This document shows positions 22,780-31,734 of a stretch of DNA of 64,000 nt, in pieces; positions within the stretch are counted from its first letter, which is position 1; each line of letters begins with the position of its first letter. The translations under genes and the position numbers were made by a program. Source of the DNA: Septoria linicola (Eukaryota; Ascomycota; Dothideomycetes; Mycosphaerellales; Mycosphaerellaceae); the NCBI GenBank assembly GCA_024114885.1, contig CP099428.1, positions 1,426,001 to 1,490,000 on the forward strand, in the 5' to 3' direction. Below the pieces are notes generated by a model. It had not been told where the DNA came from. It was given only the letters and a program-made list of their open reading frames with translations, and did not search any database.

Positions 22780-23525
22780 TACCTAGCTTATAGCGATAGA
22801 GCTTCCTTACCCTTCTAACTACTAGAGCCTTCTTAGAAAGCCTACTAGCTCGTACTACGTTCTAAGTATTCGACTATACTTTTAGAATATAGGATTTCTT
22901 CTTTATAGTAAGTTTTAGACTAGCTCTTCTCTTCTTCTTCGTTACTATCTTACGAGGCGCTTTTTACGTAATAGGCTACTTTCTACTAAGGCCCTTCCTA
23001 CTAGTAGTAGGCCTTTTTATAGTAGGAGGCTTATTATTCTCCTATTTAGACGCGTCTTTATTATCCTTCTCTTTAGGCGCGTATTTATTATTACTATCTT
23101 ATATATCGATAAGAATTAGATTATTAGCCTGTCCTTAAGGCTAATCGCTAGCTCTCTCTATTTAAAGATACGCTAATAGAGTAGGAGAACGCGATACTTA
23201 ATTAGCGAGAGCGTATTATTTAGGCGTAAGTATAGTAGCGTCTTATACGAGACGATTAAGAAAGTCGTAGTTAATTAGAAGCACTATATCGCGCGAGAAC
23301 GTAATAGAATATTAATAATATTATATTTGTTTAGAGTTACGGTTATAAGGTTAAAATTATAAGGTTTTAGTATAGGGCTAGAATTTAGAGTCTAAAGCCT
23401 AAGGTACTAACGACCTCTCTATTCCCTAGAGGAACTCGCTATATATCTACTAAGATAATAGGTTAGAAATATAGTCGGTATCTATAGTTAGCAGACTTAC
23501 GCTTCTACTAAACTATACTACCGTC

Positions 23526-24030
23526 CTAGCTAGTAAACCTTATACGAATACGATAGTATAGCTATAGATCCTTAGCCTATAGTATAACCCGCTTTATATA
23601 GATAGCTAGGAGATTAGATATCTTAAATTTAGTAGTAAGGAACGCTTTAGCTACCTCTTAGAAGCATTCTAAGGCTACTAATTAATAGCGTAGCCTACTA
23701 CTAAAAGTAAGAACGATCTCGTAGACAAGCTACTAGAATAGGAGGCATTAGATATATAGTTCTATTATACTCTATAATTTCTTAATCTAATAAAGCGTAA
23801 TAGTGCCTAACTTAAGGATACGACGTTTCTACCTACTATTACAAGGTATACGCTTCTAACGAGTATTCGTTTTTACTATAATAACCTTCTTCTAAGGCTT
23901 AATAGGCTTCTAAGTAGTACTCTCTAGAATAGCTACTTTTAGTAGACTATACGATCGTAAACGCTAAGAAGAGCTTAAAGAGATCGATACTTAATTATCG
24001 CTCCTATATAGAGCGTCGTAATCGAAGAAC
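23526..24030 (-). pseudogene. Histone H3-like gene b (intronless core, divergent) carried by the hAT element
   Basis: A second H3-like frame on the minus strand, without introns in the core (about 23807 to 23540). Seen in order: LGTITL, then IKKLxS, IELYI, LFxxLVYEIVLTF, LRYxLVALECFxEVAKAFL, SNLLAIYIKRVIL and AKDLxLYYRIR. TAG/TAA again sit at the H3 glutamines (RYQ, PFQ, RFQ, LQE, IQL). Spacing matches canonical H3, including loop 1, but identity is clearly lower than in gene a. The open stretch upstream reads KPIKPxKKVIIVKTNTR, a basic tail that does not align with the H3 tail. The frame stops at TAG 23528-23526, which may be original or RIP-made. It could be a variant histone or a decayed duplicate of gene a; the missing introns argue against a simple recent copy. 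Confidence 0.75.
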
Positions 24031-24302
24031 GGTATAAGAAATAAAAGAAAGAGTAGAGATAGGAGGAAGGAAGTAAAGAAAGAAGAAGTAGGTAGTTAGA
24101 AAGATACTAAAACTTACTAAGACGCTATAAGCTATAGAACCTCGGGTCTAAAGAGATACTAAGAAACTTACTAGATCCTACGTCTATACCTAAATAGGAA
24201 AGTACTATACTAGGAAAACTACTACCGACTACGATTACCGACTATAAATCTTATCTTAATTAATTCTAGAAGCGTAGAACTAGAGGATAGTTATAGTCGA
24301 TA

Positions 24303-25010
24303 TTAGTTTACTAGATCTATATAATTAGATATTAGTATAGAATAATACAAAATAAGCTATTAGTTCTAAGTTATACTAAACTAAGGCCTATTCTATTAAT
24401 AATAAATTATCTATAATACTAGAGAAGAGAATATTTTTACTATATATACTAGATAGTATAAAATATATAAATATAAAGTAGTAATACTCTCTCTCTTTTC
24501 TAAGACTAATTAAAAAGGCTAGTTCTAAAAGATTAGTAGAATCTTCTAAATCTAAAGAAAAACTTTCTCTATAATAGACTTAATAGTAGTATCTCGTTAT
24601 TAGGCTTTAAAATATCTTAAAACTAAATATTTATTCTATTAATATATACTATAGGATTCTTAGGATTTATACTTATTATAATTTTAGTAATCTATTAAGC
24701 CTATTAACTTATTAAGTAGCTTAAAGAGTTTTAAACCTAGTCTATAGATCGATAGGATAGTTCTTAATATAATAGCTAAAATTATAATATCTCTAGCTAA
24801 TATATAAGGTTATATATAGTAGAAAAGATAAGTATAAATAAGTAAGTACTTCTTAAGAAGTTAAGATATCCTTTTTAGAATAAAAGCTCTTTAAGCTAGG
24901 TCTCTATAATCTACTATTAGTCTTATATAATTAGCCTATACCTCTCTTTTTAAAGTAATCTTTCTTCTATCTAGTAGATATACTATAGAGACCTAGGATA
25001 GGCGGACTTA
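24303..25010. other. CpG-poor block inside the hAT element
   Basis: About 700 bp with almost no CpG, in contrast to the CpG-containing sequence on both sides. I find no clear coding frame, LTR or TIR. It might be a decayed small insertion or an AT-rich intergenic spacer between the divergent H3-like and transposase genes, where promoters would be expected. Confidence 0.4.
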
Positions 25011-25109
25011 GTAGATATATTAGCCTATACTAAGATATAATCTAATAGTAAAGTACCGACTATATATGCCGATAAGTAATATTATCTAAAAAGCTATATT
25101 AAAGTATAT

Positions 25110-26280
25110 AGGGGCGACCTACCTTAACGTTACTTCTACTTAGTTAGCTCTTAGACCCTAGATTTCTCTACTTCCTATAAATTCTAAACCTCGCTTTCTA
25201 ACTATCTATACTTATAACTAAATTCGTCGTATATTACTATCGCTTATCTAACCTGCCTAATTCTACTACTATTTAGTAGGTAACCGTTATAGCTATCGAA
25301 CGCGACACTTTTAATACTAATTATCCTAGAAATAGTACGTTAGAAGCGTAAGGTAGAGTCTCTTTCTAAACTCGAGGCGAAACACGTAAAACTTACTACG
25401 ATAAGAAAGGATATTAAAGACTACTCGATTAATCTAAATATACTACGCGACCGCGTACGTACTTAAGCTATAGACGAAGATAGGGCTAAAGTAGACTAAA
25501 AACGTAAAGTAAAGAATCAAGCTTTTAGTCGTTTTAAGGTAAAGTAAATAGCTATACTACTAGGGTAGGATAGCCTCGATAAGGACACGTAGAAGACGTA
25601 TATTAATTAATAGAAACTAGTCTATAAGGCAAGCTTTACTAAACAACGGTAAGTCTCTATTATACTATTATATATATAGTTAGTAAACGTAGTCGGCGTA
25701 TATAGTCGGCGCTAATATTATATAGAGAGAGGAAGGCTCTTAAGAAGGTAGAGGAAAAGAAATCTTCTAAAGACCTCGCTTAGGAAGATAAAGAAGGTTA
25801 GTATATTAAGCTTCGCCTTCTATATAGAGAGATTAAGAGAAAAGAGAGTATATTAGAAGAATTCGAAAAGGAAGATAGTAGTATATAGGTTTAGGTACTA
25901 TTAGATCCTTCTAAGTTAAAGAGAAACTCTATAAACGTTATTATCGATAACCTACTAAGCTTGTCTTAAGAGGAGGACATTTAGGCTAAGTACGCTATTA
26001 AGCTATCTACTAGTACGCTAGGCTCTACTAACTATAGTAGAGCGACTTATTAATACTAGTATAAGGTAATCGGCGAGTTCTAGTCTAAGATTAAGGCGCT
26101 AGACAAACTTATAGCTATATAAGTATATAGCGATAGCGTAAGTCTTTCTATCTATTAGAAACTCCTATCTACTAATATAATATAGAGCTCCCCTTTTACG
26201 ACACTACGGCTTCGAGGTCTAGCTATCTTACTTTAGATATTAGTACTAGAAGCCTAAGTTAAGATATATCTACTAGCTAT
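25110..26280 (+). pseudogene. hAT element ORF1 (or N-terminal exons of the transposase), unknown
   Basis: I recognise no family. The + frame ending at 25648 reads charged sequence (LSKLEAKHVKLTTIRKDIKDY, then NQAFSRFKVK). It is joined by an intron at 25649-25725 (GTAAGT...GCTAAT...TATAG) to RERKALKKVEEKKSSKDL and then IKRKESILEEFEKEDSS. The composition suggests coiled coil. Stops are at Gln-like positions. It may be a separate accessory ORF or the start of the transposase gene. Confidence 0.5.
25649..25725 (+). other. Predicted intron containing three 13-bp motif units
   Basis: 77 nt from donor GTAAGT to acceptor ATATAG, with GCTAAT as branch sequence. Three motif units start at 25677, 25690 and 25703, exactly 13 bp apart. 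Splicing restores the frame as Arg-Glu-Arg-Lys. Confidence 0.65.
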
Positions 26281-26309
26281 CTTAAGCGCCGACTATATTT
26301 ACCGACTAT

Positions 26310-29300
26310 ATACTAATTAACTATAGTCGTATATTACTAATAGCGTTTTGCCTATACCCTACGATATCTTTTAGATAGAACACTAGGCTATACTACGTAA
26401 TATTCTTAGCTAGAAGCCCTCCTTTATTAATTACTTCTTAATCCTTATCGAGTATCTTAGATAGCTAATTCCTACTAACTACGATTAGAATACCTACGGA
26501 TTCTCTATACCTACTATATCTATATAGTAGAGACAAAACGTAAAGCTTACCTATAGTATATTTAACAAACAATATATACTTAATAAAGAAGAGACTTTGC
26601 TCGAAGCTATAGTCGAGAGTCTAGTTTAAGCTAGATTTAAGAGCGAGCGGGCTAGTATTAGCTTTTCGTCTATTATTATAGATCTAATAGATCCTAGCGT
26701 ACTTAATCTAGAGATTAGTACCGAGTTCTTAACTAGTCTATCGTTAGCGGACAAGAGGCTTTACTACGTCTAATTAGTATAATTTAGGCTTCTCTATAAG
26801 TAAGAACTACTACGGACGTCGTACTAGGGTAAAGTTATAGCGTGTTTTATAGATAGTCTAGGGCTCCTCTCTTTCTTACTTTTATAATTTAGTCTACCTT
26901 TATCTTCTTTAACTCTTCTAGTTTTAATACTACTACCTATAAATACGCTACCTTTATAGCGAAATCTATCGCTAGCTACTAGAGGACTTAGGTCTAGTAC
27001 TCGACTAAGATAACGATATTAAGATAGCGTTTTTAGAGACTCTTTATAATTCGAATCTAGTCCGATAGTACCCTCTACGCTACGATATATAGTATTAGAG
27101 TAGAGCTCTAGTAGACTACCTACTACCTCTAAAATTCTAATTAATATACCTACGTCTTCTCTAGACTAGACTTAAGTAAACAAGGTATATCTATAGTAGA
27201 AAGAGTATAAAACGAACTTTAGAGACTAGTATATACGACGATAGTAAGAGGTATAAGGTCGCTATAAGTATAAGTTTAGGATATAAAAGACTATATCTAT
27301 TAAATAAGAGAGTACCTATTCCTCCTAGGTCTAGAAGTTTTTCGACTAGAGGATTAATATCGAGGATACCTCGCTAAAAGTAGTCTACCGAGGTTACGAG
27401 ACCTCTTTAGCCTATCTAGGCCTCTATATTAGTATAAGTAGTCTTAGTTCTTACCTTCGAACTAAGGAGTACGTATAGGTATTTAAGAGAAAGAGGATAC
27501 TACTAGAGTATATCTAGTAGTATAAAGACTATTATATAAGTTCCTACCGACTACGTTTACTAACTACGTTATTAAGCTTATATAGTTAGGCTCGAAATCG
27601 TAAGGGTTACCTCGGCGACCTAGACCTAAGTATTAATAACTTCTCTATAGTATCTACGTAAATAATCGTAGTATATAGCCTACTATTTAATTTCTTTAAG
27701 AATCCTATAGTCTACTATATATATATATATCTTAACCCTAGTCTCGAAATACCTTTCTACTCTAGTAAGACGATTAAGGCTCTTCTTCGAGAGGTCTAAG
27801 AGAGGTCCGAGGAAGATCTAAAGGCTATACTAGCTAGAACCTCTAAGGTTACTATCGTAGTCGATAGCTAGTAGTCTAGTAGTATAAAAGCTTTATTCCT
27901 TACTATCTATACCTACTAGATCGACGCTAAATAGGTATAGTACGAGGCGATATTAGACTTTCTCTACGTTACTAGTAGATATACTAGAGAGCGACTTTCG
28001 AAATTACTCTTTAATATATTATAAAGGTTTAGCCTCGAAGACTAACTAATCGCTCTTATATACGATAACGCTAGAAATAATAGTATACTCTATAGGTCTA
28101 TATACGTCTTACTAGTATCTATTCGATTAGTACTAACGTAAGCTAGTATTAAGGCTATCGGCCTTTACTTAATAGAGTATAGCGTAAAAATCGTAAAGCC
28201 TTCTATTTCGATCGAAGAGCTCGTAGAGCTAGTAGTACTAGATATTTAACTAGACGAGGTAAATCTCTTCTCTAATATTAAGGCTATTAAGCCTACTACG
28301 CTAGCTACGATTCTAGAACGGTTTCTATGTTTTACTTACGTAATATAGCTTACTATAAAGGCCTTTTTTATATAACTATAAATAATACCGATTAACGATC
28401 TATAAGAGTTTTAGGACGATAAGAAAGATTAACGAGCTCTAGAAAGGTTTTAAAAGACTAATATAGTAGCTTCTCTTAAAGGACTACCTAAACTTTTATT
28501 TAAGGTATATCGTAGTTATAGTCGACGATCGTAGTCGATAAGTATAGTCGGCAAGTATAGTTAGCGCTTATTAATCGTTCTAGGTCTATAGGTTTATAGT
28601 ATAGGTAAACTCTAGTTCTTAGCGTTTCGAGAGCTTTATAGATCTCTAAAAGGAGTATCTAAAGAATCTATATCCCTATCTAAAGGCTTACGTACGCTAG
28701 TAAAAGTATCCTATAACGAGACTACTACGAGTAATATAAGACGTAAGGACTCGTTAGAGCTCGACTACGATAATACTATCTCGCTTTAGTCGACTACGTA
28801 ACTTTATCGATAAATTTATTAAACGTTAGTCGCTACTAATACTTATACTATCTAATACCGACTAGTAACGGTTAGAATACCTTACGTCTCTAACTATACC
28901 CTTTACTTAGGCTACTACCTACGTCGGTACGATAAAGAGCCCTAGCCTCTATCTAGTCCTTAGCTACTATAACTCTCTTTTCGATATTCTAGATAAAGTA
29001 GACAAGAAACTCAAGTATAAGAAAGAGGCTTAGAAGGTCTTACTCTATAAGGTACTAGATAAAACGTATACTAAGCTCTTTTAATATTACTAACAGACCT
29101 AGTAACGGTTTAGGGACTACTATAGTATAGTAGTACTACTATACTCTACGATTAAGAGTATGTTCTAGAAGCGAGGCGCTTTCGATAACGATAGTTTAGA
29201 AGATCTCTACTAGAGTAAATTACGCGTAGAGTAGTTAAAGTATTATAAAGCTTTATCTAGTACTATATAAGCTTCGAAATAGTAGCCTCGAGGTATATAA

Positions 29301-29880
29301 AGCTTCTTAACCTCCTTCGCTATAGGGATCGATAGCGACGATAATAAAGCTTAACTAGTACTAGACGTAGCCTTCTTAGTCGAGCCTAATAACGAACTAG
29401 AGCGCTATCGGAAAGTAGACTTCTTATATATAGAAGGAATAGATCCTATAGATATATAGCTAGCTCTTACTAATATATTCTCTACTATATCGAAAATAGC
29501 CTAGGATATTCTATATATTCTAGTAGTAGGTACTAGATACGAACGAGATTTTAGTATTATACGTTATTAGAACCGCTATAATTAGATATATAATCTAGAT
29601 ACCTTTACGTATATTATACTATTACGATATCGATATTACGATTATAAGTATAATATAAGAGTAGTACTTACTATAGAAGTATCTACTCTTTATCCTAATT
29701 TAGAACTTACTCGTAATTAGATAGAGGTAGTCGAGGAGTAGAATAAGGAGGTTAAAAACGAAATTAAAGCCCTTTTAAAGTTTAATAGTATTAGCGATAA
29801 TAAAGAGGTTATAAAGATAGATAAATTATAGCGTCGAAGTACGCGAAAACGTAATACGCTCTATAGGGAAGCTTTAAGAG
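26310..29880 (+). pseudogene. hAT transposase, RIP-inactivated
   Basis: DDE-type cut-and-paste transposase of the hAT superfamily. At about 27857-28090 the frame reads VDSxxSSSIKALFLTIYTYxID, then AILDFLYVTSRYTRERLSK and LIALIYDNARNN. These are the usual catalytic-core blocks: the LDGWTSP-like Asp region and the TDNASNN-like second Asp region. The C-terminal dimerisation block at about 29480-29560 reads KIAxDILYILVVGTRYERDFS, matching the ASSxxERxFS motif. Predicted introns (near 27535-27583 and 28505 to about 28582) contain the 13-bp motif. Many TAG/TAA codons make it non-functional. It is transcribed away from the H3-like genes. Confidence 0.85.
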
Positions 29881-30195
29881 CTAGAACGTAGCTACTAACT
29901 ACGTCTACTAACTATATATATTATAAACTTAAGTCGACGTTAGATTAGCCTATCCGTTCTACTTATTACTATTATCCCTCTCTCTATCTTTACTACTCTA
30001 TTATATACTTTCTTTTATAGTCGATACTAACTAGAATAATTCTTCTTCGTAGTTATACTTAAAATCTATATTATACCTATTTTTTGTTCGTTTAACCTAT
30101 CTAAGTATAGAGTAGGTATTTGTACTATACCTATTACTATCTTCTATAGGTAGGCTAAGACCTAGCCTAACCTATATACTAATCCGTTTCGGCCT

Positions 30196-30212
30196 ACCTA
30201 TTCCGACGTCTA
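30196..30212 (-). repeat. Right TIR of the hAT element
   Basis: Reads TAGACGTCGGAATAGGT on the minus strand from 30212 inward, identical to the left terminus. It is followed by the duplicated GACGGCTT. Confidence 0.9.
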
Positions 30213-30917
30213 GACGGCTTACTATACTTATAGATTAATATACTAGTTTAAATAGTACTTACTAACTTACGTACTTAACCTAGAGTACTCTTAGTAATAG
30301 TAGACGAGTAGTACGACCGACTCGGTTACTTTTATTAATTAATACTTAATAAGATAGCTACTAATAGCTAAATCTATATTATAGGTATAGATAAGACTAC
30401 TAACTACTTACTATATCGCTAAGTACTCGCTTAACGCGTATATAGCTATATTCTACGTAATAGACTAACTTAAATATATACTATTATCTATATAGACGTA
30501 GTTATAGTATTAATACTAGCCTATAACGGCTCTAAGTATTATACTCTATTTATAGACGTAACTTTACTCTACTAACACGTTTATACGTTACGCTTTAAGT
30601 TATCTATAGCGATATTCTTTAAGTAATACTATTAGTATATCTAGACTTAACTTAACCTTAGTATTCTAATCTACGTACTCGATAGAGAGCGCGAGTATAG
30701 TAGAAACGCGCTATTATAATAGGCTATAGATAATAGTATTTAACTACGTATTATAGTACTAAACTTATTAATATAGAATAGACGCGTAGAGGTAAGTAAC
30801 TATATTATTAGTATAAAGGCGCGTAAGCTTATACTTACTATACGACTTATAAAGAAGTAGTAGCTAGAAGTAGTCTCTACTACGGTCTACCTACTTAATA
30901 TTACTTACTTATAGACG
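30213..30917 (+). mobile_element. Copia-A, integrase segment
   Basis: Continues Copia-A after the hAT insertion. Near 30680-30900 the frames read integrase-like sequence (DREREYSRNALL, then IISIKARKLILTIRL and VYLLNITYL), the part after the DDE core where Copia proteins have the 'NGRAE...' and 'YLLNRTP' blocks. The segment ends with AGACG (30913-30917), the target site of Copia-E3. Confidence 0.75.
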
Positions 30918-31194
30918 TATTAAGAATATATTCTAGATAGTTAGTCTAGATATAGACCTCTAAGTATAGTTCTAGATACCTAAGGTATCTATCTAAGACT
31001 TAGTAAGAGGTATATCTTGCTTCTCTTTCTTCTCTTCCTAGATAACTAACTTAATTAACTTTATATTTAGTTTCTAGTATATTACTACTATACTATATAT
31101 ATAAGTTAGTTTAAGATTAATCCTCTATTCTTCTTTACTACGCTATACCCTCCTTAATATTATATAGTATATAATACGCTCTCTACTTTTAATA
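30918..31194 (+). repeat. 5' LTR of Copia-E3
   Basis: 277 bp, the same LTR family as E1/E2 with transition differences (for example TATTCTAG against TATCCTAG). It is followed by the primer-binding sequence GGTTATAAGCCTAGG at 31195-31209. Confidence 0.9.
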
Positions 31195-31307
31195 GGTTAT
31201 AAGCCTAGGTTTATATACTAAATAGGAGTAACCTATATTAGTATAGGTTACTTATATCCCTTATAGTTTATAGAAAATATTTAGGGCCTAGAAGTTTCTC
31301 TAACTAT

Positions 31308-31588
31308 TAATAGATAATAACTACTCTAATACTAACCCTCTAGGTAGGTATAAGAGCGGTCGCTATAGAACAAGACCTATTTAGAGAGTAATAGTCTTAT
31401 AATATATATATTAACTAGTAGTAACGAGCTTAAAATAGTAGCCCTAGGACTAAGAGCCTTATACTAGGACTATAGGATATTAAATTAATTAAGTAGAGTA
31501 AACATTTTTTTTCTTAGAAACAAGCTACTACCTTACTTTTATACTAAAAGCGCTAAGTATAGTATATAGATAGGCCTTTGCCTTACTA
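31308..31588 (-). repeat. Gypsy LTR copy 1 (outer 3' LTR)
   Basis: 281 bp. On the minus strand it begins TAGTAAGGCAAAGG, directly after a purine-rich tract, and ends TTATCTATTA. The original TG...CA ends are now TA...TA. Confidence 0.85.
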
Positions 31589-31604
31589 ATCCTCTCTTCC
31601 TTAG
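31589..31604 (-). other. Polypurine tract of Gypsy unit 1
   Basis: On the minus strand CTAAGGAAGAGAGGAT precedes the LTR, fitting the plus-strand primer site. It sets the orientation of the element as minus. Confidence 0.65.
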
Positions 31605-31711
31605 TATCTAACTAGATACCTAACTACTCGTAGATCTCGCTTAGAATTACTTAAAACTAGCTAGTTTTTCTATTAAAGTCTATTAAACTTTTAATTAGAG
31701 GCCTATTAAAT

Positions 31712-31734
31712 AGTTATCTTTTCTAACGATAACT
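31712..31734. repeat. Palindrome P1 (AGTTATC...GATAACT)
   Basis: Inverted 7-bp arms with a 9-bp loop, at the 3' end of Gypsy ORF3. The second unit has it at 44670-44692. Confidence 0.7.

Larger units (their letters stand above)
22370..23165 (-). pseudogene. Histone H3-like gene a (intron-containing) carried by the hAT element
   Basis: On the minus strand, exons to 22780, 22728-22546 and from 22495 give a nearly complete histone H3 fold. Seen in order: VRKLYRYKLG, then ALxKIRIFxR, RDLLISKL, PFxRLVREVA, FKxDLRFxAS, LEALxEVVELYLTKVFK, TNLYAIYIKRVTI and KDIxLV, where x is TAG or TAA. Most of these stops fall where H3 has Gln, as RIP of CAA/CAG gives. Loop 1 has the length of canonical H3, without the CenH3 insertion. 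Intron 1 (22779-22729, GTAAGT...GCTAAT...TATAG) falls after the H3 PGT position. Intron 2 (22545-22496, GTATAT...TACTAAC...TATAG) falls between Phe-Glu and Thr-Asn of the second helix. A long basic N-terminal frame precedes the core (KRPTTSRKG, QKAPRKIVTKKKRR), much longer than a normal H3 tail. The product would enter nucleosomes or bind H4; that is inference. Confidence 0.85.
22190..29914. repeat. Nine dispersed sites of a 13-bp tandem motif
   Basis: Core CCGACTA (or CTAACTA after RIP) recurs with an exact 13-bp period. Unit starts are 22190/22203, 22747/22760, 24225/24238, 25056/25069, 26289/26302, 27547/27560 and 29895/29908. On the other strand (TAGTCGG) they are 25677/25690/25703 and 28519/28532/28545/28558. 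A typical unit is CCGACTACGTTTA. Several sites fall in predicted introns. They are confined to the hAT element as far as I can see. Confidence 0.85.
21964..30212 (+). mobile_element. hAT-like DNA transposon, 8.25 kb, with histone H3-like cargo
   Basis: Terminal inverted repeats share TAGACGTCGGAATAGGT at both ends (left from 21964; right as its reverse complement ending 30212) and stay similar inward. The element is flanked by a perfect 8-bp duplication, GACGGCTT (21956-21963 and 30213-30220). Eight-bp TSDs and short TIRs starting (C/T)AG are hallmarks of hAT elements, and the + strand carries a hAT transposase. At 8,249 bp it is well above the 3-5 kb usual for the superfamily. The left third (about 22370-24030, minus strand) holds two histone H3-like genes. 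Nine sites carry a 13-bp tandem motif. Heavily RIP-mutated but CpG is retained. Confidence 0.9.

Noticed and set aside
22370..24030. Calling the H3-like genes centromeric CenH3
   Set aside because: Loop 1 has canonical H3 length in both, and gene a matches ordinary fungal H3 closely in all helices. AT-rich context alone is not evidence for a centromeric histone.
22190..29914. A CRISPR-like array or ordinary satellite from the repeated CCGACTA units
   Set aside because: Units occur as two to four copies at nine separate sites, not as one array, and spacers are only six bases. The genome is fungal.
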